Of a DNA stretch of 64,000 nt, positions 24,509 through 34,031 are shown piece after piece. The notes beneath the pieces were generated by a model. The model ran no database searches. It had not been told where the DNA came from and worked only from the letters and a program-made list of their open reading frames with translations. A program made the position numbers and the translations under genes. Every line of letters starts with the position of its first letter. The stretch's first letter is position 1. The DNA is from Stictocephala bisonia (taxonomy: Eukaryota; Arthropoda; Insecta; Hemiptera; Membracidae), in NCBI GenBank assembly GCA_035578905.1, contig JAQJVL010000607.1, positions 372,001-436,000 of the forward strand, given 5' to 3'.

Positions 24509-27500
24509 AGAGCACAAAAAAAGCAGGACACGTTTTTTAAAAGAGCTGAAGAAATATTTCATTAATAGATGTTTAATGTACATAGTTATATTGATAGCGT
24601 GTAATTGTATATAAAAAAAAATCGTTGTAAAAAAACAACAAAATCAAGAGTTTGTTTTTGATAAAAAAATAAAAAAATATTTTTGTTTATGAAATTGGTA
24701 GTAAAAGAGGTAGTAAAAGAACAAGTAGCTCAACAAATACAAAACTAGCCAAACAACTATAGATGAATAAACTCCAGACATGCGTCATTCACCACGCGCC
24801 AAATATTTGGCGACGTACGAGCAGACACATACAGACAGTCGAACTTTTCAGAGTACTGTGCTTGTTATGGGAATATTCGCAAACATGGATGCCAATGATG
24901 TTCTTTATGCCTCATTCATTGTGTTAGCTGAAGGATAGCTGGTGACCATAAAACAATTGAACAAAGATGCTTGATCGAATTATAAATACGATTTTCATTT
25001 TATAATATGTTACCTAATTTAAGGTAGATTCTGTTCTATTTAAAATAATTTTTAATTGTTATATTCCAATTATAATTTATACTTAATAGCTTCCATAGTA
25101 TTTTTAGTAATAAAAACAGTGGTTTTGTCATCTGTCAATTATTGGTGCTGATTCACTCCATGAAAAACACCGTAATAATTATCATATCATAACACTAGAA
25201 GTAGTACAATACGATAATTATCAAGTCTAATTATTATGGTCTAAATAGTAAACCATAAGCTTGTTTTGGTTTTAAAATGTTTACAACTAAATATGTGTTT
25301 TTTACAACTAAAATTTTTTACAACTAAATATGTTAAACTTTAAATATGATTCTTAGCGATTTTAATTTTAAAAATATAAAAATATCAACTTATGACCTAC
25401 TAGATAAAGTCTTCAAATAACAAATGACAAGTAAAGTATTACAATAGGGCTATGATAATTGTTACGGACAATATAGTTGAAAAAGACACGCATGTTTTAG
25501 CCGGCAGACAGTAAAATAGCTTTGGAAGTACTGTATACAGCTGTCTGGAGCTACCTAACCATTTTCCTACAATTGGAAATGGCCACAAATGATAATAGTA
25601 ATAGTATAAAACATAAACAATCTTGATATTTATATTTATTGCTATGAAAAGGGTTAAAAAAAGCATGGGGAATGATATTAGAAAGGTATCTTTATGCTGT
25701 GTTAAAGAAAATAATAAATATATTCTCCATGTATTATAAGAGAATTATTATATTATATAATCAAAACTACCAGAATAAGATAAAAAAAATTATAGTACTA
25801 ATAAAGTGAGTCAAAACTTAAGGCTATTTACAAAGTAACGGATTGATACACATTATAGATGATACATTATTTACATTATTCTATAATATACATTATAGAA
25901 AATAAATATTGACATAATTTACATCGTACTTCTAAAATGGGATTAGTTTAAAATAATTATTTGTTTATTAGTCTAGATTGTTTAAACTACCTATTTAAAG
26001 ATTTAAATTTATTGTTAATCATAACAAATTATTAACAAGTCAACAAGTAAACATAGTTAAACCATTTAAGAAATGAATATTTGTAACACAACAGTACGTC
26101 CTATATAGTTAAATAGTAATTGTCATAACAGATAAATTGTATTTACCAAACATCTAAAGCAAGTGACAGAATATATGAATGGACAAAGGTTCACAGAATA
26201 TTCGAATGCTTTGATTGTGCAAAAGACCGACAATGCACAATCACGGTGCACTTGCCGCTTGCCAAGTAAACGAATTCCCATTCACACTATTCACGTTTCC
26301 ACAAGTCTTTAATTGCTGCTCAAAGAATTACGTATGTTTGGAGCCAGCATATGGAAAAACCTATTCTTCAAATATAATTTAGAATTCAGATACTTTCATA
26401 AAATTGATTCGTTTCTTTGTTCCAGTTACATTTATGATGTTAACAGACCTGACAGTAATTTTGATGTGGTTTGTGGATGAAGATGTGATATTCATTATTA
26501 ATTTACATAGTAATTAAATAAATATAAAGCTATACCCTTTATACCTAATATTGTTGGTATATTAGTGCTTTATACCCTCAATTATTTTTTTAATTAAAAA
26601 ACATAGGCAGAAATTTTGCACATTGCTTTATTACAAATTTATTTCTTTGTTATTATACGAGAATCAAAAATTTAATAATCTCATAAAAAACTGATTAAAT
26701 ATTTAACTATTTGGTGATCTAAGAAACATACATGTATTTAGTTTTGATACACATATTTATCAATTGAGATTACAAAAATAAACTATATAAAAAATATAAA
26801 CATTGCTATATTAAAATAAATAATATATATTTTGCCACAAAATAGTTCACACAACTGCCCTTTCTTTACGTTATGGTCCGTACATCAGGTGTATATTTAA
26901 CTTGAACTTCATAGCTTTGGGATTAGTTTAACATTTGAACGGAAAGCCTAACAAGAGTTACATTTTTAGAAGGCCGTTGAAGATTTTTAGATTTTTTGTT
27001 TGAATGAAAAAAATATGTTTAGGTATTGTTTTAAGCAAAAAAAAACTTTTTATTTTAAATATATTTGCTCTATTGTACATATTAGTAAATGTTTTATTAC
27101 CAAGACTCGTAATTAAACTTGTAACATATAAAGAAAATGTGCAAATTTGATTAGAAAAATTTTGATATAGTAAGGTACACCACTTGCCAAGATGTTATAA
27201 GGTGACTTAGTCGTATTAGCTTATCGATTTCTGATTTAATTAAAGCCATGGTTAGAACAAATTAAATGTATCTGAGAATACAAAATATATTAAAATAGAA
27301 TAAGGTAATAAAATATTAGCAACAAAACATGTAATATTTGTACAAATAAAAAGAAAAACTGTTATAATATAATAAATATAGTAAGTAGGTTTACTTAGAT
27401 AAGCCATACATGTATTTATTGACAAAGCATATTGCTGTGTATGTAGCCCAATGGCCAAACGTTCTAATTTGAAGTACAAAATGTTACTTTAATGGAAAAC

Positions 27501-27590
27501 CGTAGTAAAATTTAAGAAAATACATCCTTACACCTAAAGTAGACTGCTTTCATTTTAAGTAGAATTATCATTCATTAAGTGGAAGTTCAT
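24509..27590. other. Long AT-rich intronic stretch
   Basis: About 3 kb of the PX-gene intron in which no exon, transposon protein or clear inverted repeat was recognised. Short ORFs here are low-complexity and lack splice or domain support. Confidence 0.5.
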
Positions 27591-27597
27591 GTTATCA

Positions 27598-27700
27598 TTC
27601 AGGTTAAGTGGAAGAAGGGACTTCAGGTTAAGTGGAAGAAGGGACTTTCTAGTCCCAACTTCGCCTGGTTAAATAAAGACGTATTTCATTTCATTTCTTT
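27598..27700 (+). repeat. 24-bp tandem duplication plus LINE-type 3' tail
   Basis: TTCAGGTTAAGTGGAAGAAG... occurs as two exact 24-bp units at 27598-27621 and 27622-27645. It is followed by CTGGTTAAATAAAGACGTATTTCATTTCATTT, the usual end of a LINE 3' UTR, so the repeat is probably part of a 5'-truncated LINE. Confidence 0.55.
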
Positions 27701-28174
27701 CACTGAATTTCTTTAGACGACTGACTTTAACCATTAGAAGACAACAGACAACGAAAAGGGCGGTACAATCCGCGCAAAAACAAATTTGTAATGTACAAAA
27801 ACAAAACTACGCTCGCAAAAATTACGAAGAATTTCCGTTCCAAGGTTAAATGTCACTCTGGGAAAAATAAAAACTAAGTTTTTATTTATTAAATAGTACT
27901 AATTTTATAAAAATAAACAAATTAGAACCTTAATAGAGCAGTATTAACATAAATAGTAGCTCATCATAAGCTTATGATGTTCCCTCTTCCTTAGCTTATT
28001 GGTACGTCAGCTTTGTAGATCTAAGTTGAACTCATTCAGTTTTATGCTTGTTTGAATTCCACTGATGAGATTAGGTGTTTTGAAATCCTTATACTTTAAT
28101 GAGTAAACAAATAAATATCCTATGGCTTTTAGAGAGAAGAGATGCCTAATTAAGGCACAGTTCCTCGACTGTGT

Positions 28175-28209
28175 TCAGTGATGAGTCGGAGTTCAAGCAG
28201 AGCAGACGT
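28175..28209 (+). promoter_or_regulatory. Candidate internal LINE promoter: initiator plus DPE
   Basis: TTCAGTG places an initiator A at 28177. AGACGT begins at 28204, which is exactly +28 from that A, the position required for a downstream promoter element (consensus RGWYV, often AGACGTG). No TATA box is needed. Jockey-group LINEs are known to use such internal promoters. The element probably begins at or next to 28177. Confidence 0.55.
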
Positions 28210-28337
28210 TTATCGGAGCGGAGTCAACCTTATCAGTGGGACTGTGCTGTAGTGCTGTGTTGTGTGCTTGTGCCTGTTGTACCGTGTTGGGTTGTGCTGT
28301 TTTCGATACTTGGCAAGTGAATATTCTTATATATATA

Positions 28338-29255
28338 ATGGCTAGTTGTAAAGTTTGTTTGGAGGTTTTCCGGAAAAATCAATTAAAAGTGCAGTGTGGA
28401 GAGTGTAAGCAGGAATTCCACGGGAGGTGTGTAAACACTACTAAAGCGGATTTGGAGTATATAGCAGAGCAAGGTTTGGTGTTCAGGTGTGAACCGTGCA
28501 ACAAGAGTAGAAGGAAGAGTATGCGCTTGGAATATGCTGAAGAGGGAGTGACGCTGGAGACTATTTTGAGCATGCTTAAGGAAATGCAGGAAACACAGAA
28601 AAATTGTACTGCAGACTTCAATAAATCATATGAGGTCCTGTATAGCCAAATTCAGGAAAATACTGATGCTCTAAAGAACAGCATGGAGAAAATTGAAGAG
28701 TATGTGAAGGAGATAGATAAACTGAAGTCAGAAAATGCAACGCTCAAGTCCAAAGCTGCTAACTTGGAAATTAGAGTCGAAGAACTTGAAAACTACTCAC
28801 GGAGGAACTGCGTTGAAATTCAAGGAATCCCGGAGCAGCAAGGTGAGAAAGTAGAAGAGGTCGTGAAGCAAGTCGGAAAAGCCCTGAACGTGGATATACA
28901 GGAGGAGATGATTGATGCCTGTCACCGACTTGGTAAGAGGAACGCTGAAAGGAACCAGCCACGGGGGATAATTGTCAAGTTTGTCCGCCGGACTGACAAG
29001 GAGGTGCTGATGAACAAGAGGAGGGAGAAAAAGGGTTTATCAACTCGCCACCTGGGCATGGCTTCAGACAACCCCATCTACCTCAACGACTCCCTGTCAC
29101 CGTCCCGGAGGAGGCTGCTGGCCCAGACCCGAGAGCTGAGGAAGGTGAAGGGCTACAAGTATCTCTGGCTGAGGAACGGGAGCATCCTGCTGAGGAAGGA
29201 AGATGGAGCGAAGGTGGTAGAAATAAGAAACCAGGCTGACCTCGATAATCTGTAG
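28338..29255 (+). CDS. LINE ORF1: PHD-finger/coiled-coil nucleic acid-binding protein
   Basis: Predicted 305 residues from the ATG at 28338 (MASCKVCLEVF). An in-frame ATG 34 codons upstream would add a Cys-rich leader and seems less likely. Residues about 4-60 form a C4HC3 PHD-type finger (CKVC, CGEC, FHGRC, CEPC). Residues about 75-165 are a charged coiled coil (EMQETQKN, ENTDALKNSMEKIEEYVKEIDKL) ending in ENYSRRNCVEIQGIPE. A C-terminal domain of the L1-ORF1/transposase_22 type follows (ACHRLGKRN, RGIIVKFVRRTDKEVLMNKRREK, LSPSRRRLLAQTRELRKVKGYKYLWLRNGSILLRK). Such proteins coat the LINE RNA and assist target-primed reverse transcription. The C-terminal third is much richer in GC than the rest. 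Uninterrupted. Confidence 0.85.
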   Translation: MASCKVCLEVFRKNQLKVQCGECKQEFHGRCVNTTKADLEYIAEQGLVFRCEPCNKSRRKSMRLEYAEEGVTLETILSMLKEMQETQKNCTADFNKSYEVLYSQIQENTDALKNSMEKIEEYVKEIDKLKSENATLKSKAANLEIRVEELENYSRRNCVEIQGIPEQQGEKVEEVVKQVGKALNVDIQEEMIDACHRLGKRNAERNQPRGIIVKFVRRTDKEVLMNKRREKKGLSTRHLGMASDNPIYLNDSLSPSRRRLLAQTRELRKVKGYKYLWLRNGSILLRKEDGAKVVEIRNQADLDNL

Positions 29256-29402
29256 ATATGTTTGTAAGTAAGAAAAGTAAAATTATTTTTTATTTGATAC
29301 AAAGTACTTATATTAGGGATTATGTATTTTTATTTTTACCTTTGTATAGTTGGAATTATGAATTAACTTTGTGCTTTATAAATATTTTAATACAATATTT
29401 AA

Positions 29403-32357
29403 ATGATAACAGATGAATCTCTGAATAGTCTATTTATTGTGCAACAGAACATTAGAAGCATGAGGGCAAATTTTGATTGTTTTTTGGCCGAGATATCTAC
29501 TTGGGATAAGAGTCCAGATATAATTATTTTTACAGAAATATGGGTTAAATCAAATGAGATAAATTATTTTAGTATACCTGGTTATAAATTATTTTCTAAT
29601 GTCAATGAAAACCATCGTTCAGCGGGAGTAGCAGTATTTTACTCAACAAATAGGTATTTGAATATAATTGAGCAAGAAAGTCTTGTATTTTTGACGGCAG
29701 ATATAATAAGAATTAAGTTTAGATATATAAATAGCGAGTTTCAGCTGTTGGCTATTTACAGATTGTTACAGTTTACTATAAATAATTTTGTTGACGAATT
29801 TTTTCAGTATCTGCAAGTGGAAAGCATGAGTAAACCAAATGTAAGTTTATTAATACTTGGGGATAATAACGTGGACTTGCTTAATACAGAAAGTTACGAA
29901 GTGGATAATTATAAAATTAAAATGGCAAGTTTAGGTTTAGAATCCTTAATTAACGAACCAACAAGAGTTACAAATATTTCTCAGACATGCATAGACCATG
30001 TGTTAGTTAGATTAGTTAATAAGCGTAAAATTGAATGTGAAGCTCAAGTAATGCAAACACAAATAACAGATCACTTCATGACGGTCCTGCGGTTGCGGGG
30101 GGCGGGTGGTGGGGGGGAGGCCAACTTATCGGCTGACCGCTCCTCCTCCGACCCCCCAAGCCGTTCCGCCCGCACACGGGTTTGTTATGATAAACTGATA
30201 AGCTTGCTTGGCACTGTTGACTGGTCAATAGTGAAGTCACAGACAAATGCATCTGTGGCGTATGATTTATTTGAGACTCAACTTATTACTTGCATTTCTG
30301 CTTGCACAATTGAAATAAATAATGAGAATTATCTGCACAAAAAACTAAAACCGTGGATTACAAATAATATTTGTAGGCGTATTAAAAAGAGAAATAGTTT
30401 ATACAGCAAAGTTAAAAATCGGCCTAATGATGACAAGTTTAGACAATATTATATACGATTTAGAAATAAGTTAAGAAAGGATATAAAACTCGTAAAATCC
30501 TCTTATTATGCAAATAAACTTAATGCTAATTTGAACAATCCCAAAAAAATTTGGAGTACAGTTAATGAAATTACGGGTCAAAGTAAATGTGACAGGAATT
30601 ATTTATTGAATGTAAATGGTAATTTAGTAGATAGCCCAGAGATAGTAGCTGATGAGTTTAATAAGTACTTTTTGACTGTAGTTAGAGAAGTTGTAGGTAA
30701 TTATGAAGTTAATGAGGCTGTTGCAAATATGTCTTATAAGGATTCGTTTACTGAATATCATGAAACAACATCAATGATGCTTGGACCAGTTTTAAGAGAA
30801 GATGTAGCTAAAGTAATAAAAACGTTGAAAAACGGTAAATCACCGGGACTGGATGGCATCCATTCAGTGATGTTAAAGAGTATTTCCCCTGCAATATTGG
30901 ATGTTTTGTCTTTTCTAATTAATTTAAGTTTTACTACTGGGATTTTTCCAACAAAGCTAAAAAATGCAGTGGTAATACCAATTTACAAGAGTGGATCGAC
31001 TAGTTTATCTTCAAATTTCAGGCCTATATCTTTGATTTCTACGTTCGCAAAGGTATATGAAAAAATCATGAAGGAAAACATGTTAAAATATTTAAACAAA
31101 ATAAATTTTTTCTCTGAAAATCAGTTTGGATTTAGATTGGGTTTGGATACGGAGCAAGCATTGTATACATTTATGGATAAGATTAATGAAGGAATGAATA
31201 ATGGTAGTTGTGTAAGTGGATTATTTATTGATATCAAAAAAGCCTTTGATACGGTAAATCATGATATATTACTGAAAAAGCTATATAATTGTGGTTTTAG
31301 AGGTGTAACCCAAAATTGGTTTAGAAGTTATTTGAATAAGAGGCAGCAATGTGTAAATATAAATGGTAAACTTAGTCAAATGGGTGAAATATCCTGTGGA
31401 GTCCCTCAGGGATCAGTGTTGGGGGCAATTCTTTTTCTAATTTTTATAAATGACTTGTGTAATGGCAAATTCAGGGGGAACGTTACAGCTTTTGCTGATG
31501 ACACCGCCCTAAGTTATATTGAGCCTGATTGGGAAACAGTTTGTTCCAATATGAATGAGGATTCAAATTTACTCAATTGGTGGTTTTTAAATAATAAATT
31601 GGTTTTGAGTATAGAAAAGACAATGTACATAAATTTTTCACTAAGGAAGAGCATTCAATTCGAAGGGGATATCTACTACAAGTGCATGGAGTGTTTAGTT
31701 AACTCAATAGTCTTTTGCAATCAATGTTCCAAGATTCGGCAGACTTCAAATACAAAATACTTGGGGATAATTTTAGATAGTGAATTAAACTGGAAAGCGC
31801 AAATCATGAGATTGAAAAGTAAGATTATTATCAGTATCCGTTTGTTTTATTTTTTGAAGGATGTTTGTCCCTTGGTAGTGCTAAGATCTATTTATTTTGC
31901 GCTGATTAATAGTAGGCTAGAATATGGGATAATATGCTGGGGAGGAACTTACAATACAAACTTAAAACCGCTTGTTACCTTACAGAAAATGTTTGTTAGA
32001 GTAATTATGAAGAAGAACAAATTTGAACCGTCCTCCCCATGTTTTGTGCTTTTAAAGATTTTACCCATAAGGACTCTTTATATATATAAGGTACTAAAAG
32101 TATATTACAATAATGGTAGGCTCTTGAATAATGATAACCCTTGTAGGACTAGATTAAGAAACGCTAATTTGATTTCTGTACCTAAACCAAATTTAACGTA
32201 CTACACACGAACATTTAATTTTATAGCACCACGTATCTATAATAAATTACCATATAGTATCAAAAATGAAAGCAATGTTCATAGGTTTTTAAAATACTTA
32301 CGTGAATGGCTATTGTCGCAACAAAACATCGGGGAAATGTTGCAAATTATAAGTTAG
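29403..32357 (+). CDS. LINE ORF2: endonuclease and reverse transcriptase
   Basis: An uninterrupted 984-residue ORF. The APE endonuclease spans residues 1-230: QQNIRSM, FTEIWVK with the catalytic Glu, LGDNNVDLL in the GDFN position, CIDHVLV and TDHFMTVL with the terminal Asp-His. The usual YRPP is YRLL here. A GC-rich low-complexity patch (GAGGGGEA...SSSDPPSRSAR) at about residues 230-260 follows. The reverse transcriptase spans about 480-740: AVVIPIYKSG, NFRPISLIS, ENQFGFR, GLFIDIKKAFDTVNHDILL, GVPQGSVLGAILFLIFINDL and catalytic FADDT. The C-terminal region has KYLGIILDSELNWKA, EYGIICWGG and LQKMFVRVI. No RNase H is visible. Jockey/CR1-like; clade not resolved. Whether it is active cannot be told from sequence. 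Confidence 0.9.
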   Translation: MITDESLNSLFIVQQNIRSMRANFDCFLAEISTWDKSPDIIIFTEIWVKSNEINYFSIPGYKLFSNVNENHRSAGVAVFYSTNRYLNIIEQESLVFLTADIIRIKFRYINSEFQLLAIYRLLQFTINNFVDEFFQYLQVESMSKPNVSLLILGDNNVDLLNTESYEVDNYKIKMASLGLESLINEPTRVTNISQTCIDHVLVRLVNKRKIECEAQVMQTQITDHFMTVLRLRGAGGGGEANLSADRSSSDPPSRSARTRVCYDKLISLLGTVDWSIVKSQTNASVAYDLFETQLITCISACTIEINNENYLHKKLKPWITNNICRRIKKRNSLYSKVKNRPNDDKFRQYYIRFRNKLRKDIKLVKSSYYANKLNANLNNPKKIWSTVNEITGQSKCDRNYLLNVNGNLVDSPEIVADEFNKYFLTVVREVVGNYEVNEAVANMSYKDSFTEYHETTSMMLGPVLREDVAKVIKTLKNGKSPGLDGIHSVMLKSISPAILDVLSFLINLSFTTGIFPTKLKNAVVIPIYKSGSTSLSSNFRPISLISTFAKVYEKIMKENMLKYLNKINFFSENQFGFRLGLDTEQALYTFMDKINEGMNNGSCVSGLFIDIKKAFDTVNHDILLKKLYNCGFRGVTQNWFRSYLNKRQQCVNINGKLSQMGEISCGVPQGSVLGAILFLIFINDLCNGKFRGNVTAFADDTALSYIEPDWETVCSNMNEDSNLLNWWFLNNKLVLSIEKTMYINFSLRKSIQFEGDIYYKCMECLVNSIVFCNQCSKIRQTSNTKYLGIILDSELNWKAQIMRLKSKIIISIRLFYFLKDVCPLVVLRSIYFALINSRLEYGIICWGGTYNTNLKPLVTLQKMFVRVIMKKNKFEPSSPCFVLLKILPIRTLYIYKVLKVYYNNGRLLNNDNPCRTRLRNANLISVPKPNLTYYTRTFNFIAPRIYNKLPYSIKNESNVHRFLKYLREWLLSQQNIGEMLQIIS

Positions 32358-32949
32358 CAATATATTGTATTGTTTGTTTCTTGTCATGTCAATTTTTTTT
32401 TTTTGTTTCGTTTTGTTTTTGATAGTATTGTATATATCTATGTTAGAAATAGTTTAATTTGCAGAAACGTTTAATAAAAATTTATTTAGTTATAAACATG
32501 GGTAAAAGCACACTTTTAAAGATAATTCTAAGTAGTCCAATTCAGTGTACACAAAGTAAACTATTCTGCTTTTGAGCTCTATATACCAAATATATTTATA
32601 TTTTTGAATGAAGGACCCCCTGAACAGACTTTATCAGTCTTAGGGGCCCTATTATTTTTCTCTCTTATGTAAATTATAAACAGTAAAAAAAAAAAAAAAA
32701 TGTATAACTGTGTATTTATTTGTTTGATTTTTTAATATACATACTATTGTTGATAGGTATAAAAAAAAAAATGTACAACTGTGTTTATTTATTACTGTTT
32801 GTTTATTTATTACTATACATACTATTTTGATATTTATTTATTACTATACATGCTATTTTGTTATAAGTCTAATACATCAGGTTAATGTTATATGAATGTA
32901 ACAATATTTCCTTGAATTGAGAGAAAAATAAATGAATTTATTTATATGT

Positions 32950-33112
32950 TAAGACGAGCCATTTTTTGTTTACAGGCTCGTTGGGCCACTGGCTGAACGT
33001 GATTTCCAAACCACATGAGTGGCACAGGATTAAAATCTGTTATGGTCACATCAGGAATTGAACGAGGACCGTCTGCGTGGCAAGCCTTAGCCCCTTAGCT
33101 ATGGCCACTACA
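32950..33112 (-). mobile_element. tRNA-derived SINE or tRNA-like relic
   Basis: On the minus strand, AGTGGCCATAGCTAAGGGGC (A-box-like) is followed by GGTCCTCGTTCAATTCCTG (B box GTTCAATTC, 33055-33063 inverted) at tRNA-like distance. A non-tRNA body then ends with CAAAAAATGGCTCGTC. It does not fold as an intact tRNA by inspection. It lies between the LINE 3' end and the upstream PX-gene exon. Confidence 0.5.
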
Positions 33113-33227
33113 TTTAATTAATTAATATACTTTCCAATTAAAAAAAGATAAATTGATGGATTTATCCTTCTTGAAAGAAAAAACTCATTACTTCTACTAC
33201 TTCACTAACTTTTTTATATATTCTTAC

Positions 33228-33361
33228 CACATATTTTTTAGGGCTTTCGACAATTTGTGCTGAAATTACTTCAAATTTTAATTCAGACACAACAAAATCT
33301 TCCTTCTTCATGTCTGGATTTAGCAGTAAGACTTCTCTATTGTGTAAGCAAGCACAAGACT
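33228..33361 (-). CDS. Exon of sorting nexin 20/21-like gene: start of PX domain
   Basis: On the minus strand the exon follows acceptor ATATTTTTCAG and ends GTG before donor GTAAGA. It is 134 nt: two bases complete a split codon, then 44 codons end in phase 0. It encodes SCACLHNREVLLLNPDMKKE, then DFVVSELKFEVISAQIVE, then SPKKYV. The LKFEVISAQIV strand followed by xKYV|EYTIMI is the first beta hairpin of a PX domain, and the codon phase joins exactly to the exon at 12505-12176, giving KKYVEYTIMIKK. The intron is therefore about 20.7 kb and is filled with transposons. The 5' exons should lie at higher coordinates; none was identified with confidence. Confidence 0.75.
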
Positions 33362-33784
33362 CTGAAAAATATAAGTCATTCTAAAAATACATTCATTCTG
33401 TCCTGCTATGAATTATGATCAGTCACTTGTATTGTATTATGATACAGTTCATTCAAGGAATTAATTGTTTTCCAAGAATTGTTTGTACATCAAACTATCA
33501 ATCCTATATCACACTATAATTAAAAATATTGCTTATGAAACAAATTTTTAGCTGGAGTCTCAAAAGACCCCACGAGACCAGTTAAGGTTGTGGATTTCAC
33601 GGGACCAGTTAAAGGTTAAATTTGTTGTCTGGGTTGAAGAATATCTATTAAACCACGCTCAGTTAAACCAAATTGGCCTATATCTATAAAATCACTTTAA
33701 AACAGTGGTATATATTACCATTGATTATATAAACCTACAATAGATAAACCATCTAATAGGAAAATTTGTGCCAGTCATTTTGTT

Positions 33785-33945
33785 AGTTTGTGTGGCCCGC
33801 AACCACAGCTGGTTTAAACTGCATTACATTTACATGGGACTACACTAGCGCTCCACAATGGACCACAAAAACAGCTGATATTTTGAGACTCAAAATTTAA
33901 CATTAGATGGGATATCTATTTGTGTATAAAATCAATGATATTACC
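33785..33945 (+). repeat. Dispersed repeat, copy 2
   Basis: Homologous to 10120-10275: CAGCTGGTTTAAACTGCATTACATTTACATGG, then GCTCCACAATGGA, AACAGCTGAT and ATCTATTTGTG, in the same orientation. Confidence 0.6.
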
Positions 33946-34031
33946 TAACCTAATCTTGTTATAAGATTATGGAACAAGGGCCTTGTCGATCTTATAAACC
34001 AAACATTTCTTTAATAGTACCTAATACTTAA

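Larger units (their letters stand above)
28177..32940 (+). mobile_element. Near full-length LINE with both ORFs open
   Basis: The element comprises a promoter-like 5' UTR (28177-28337), intact ORF1 (28338-29255), a 147-base spacer, intact ORF2 (29403-32357) and a long AT-rich 3' UTR. The 3' UTR includes a hairpin-prone GGACCCCCTGAACAG...AGGGGCCC at 32613-32650, an A16 run near 32685 and AATAAATGAATTTATTTA near 32925. The 3' limit is approximate and no target-site duplication was confirmed. It lies antisense inside the PX-gene intron. Two intact ORFs mean recent arrival. Confidence 0.85.

Noticed and set aside
28236..28337. Upstream ATG giving a 34-residue Cys-rich leader on LINE ORF1
   Set aside because: The leader is unlike ORF1 proteins; the ATG at 28338 directly precedes the PHD finger and is the likelier start.
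32950..33112. A functional tRNA gene on the minus strand
   Set aside because: A- and B-box-like motifs are present, but no intact cloverleaf with acceptor pairing can be drawn by eye; treated as a SINE or relic.
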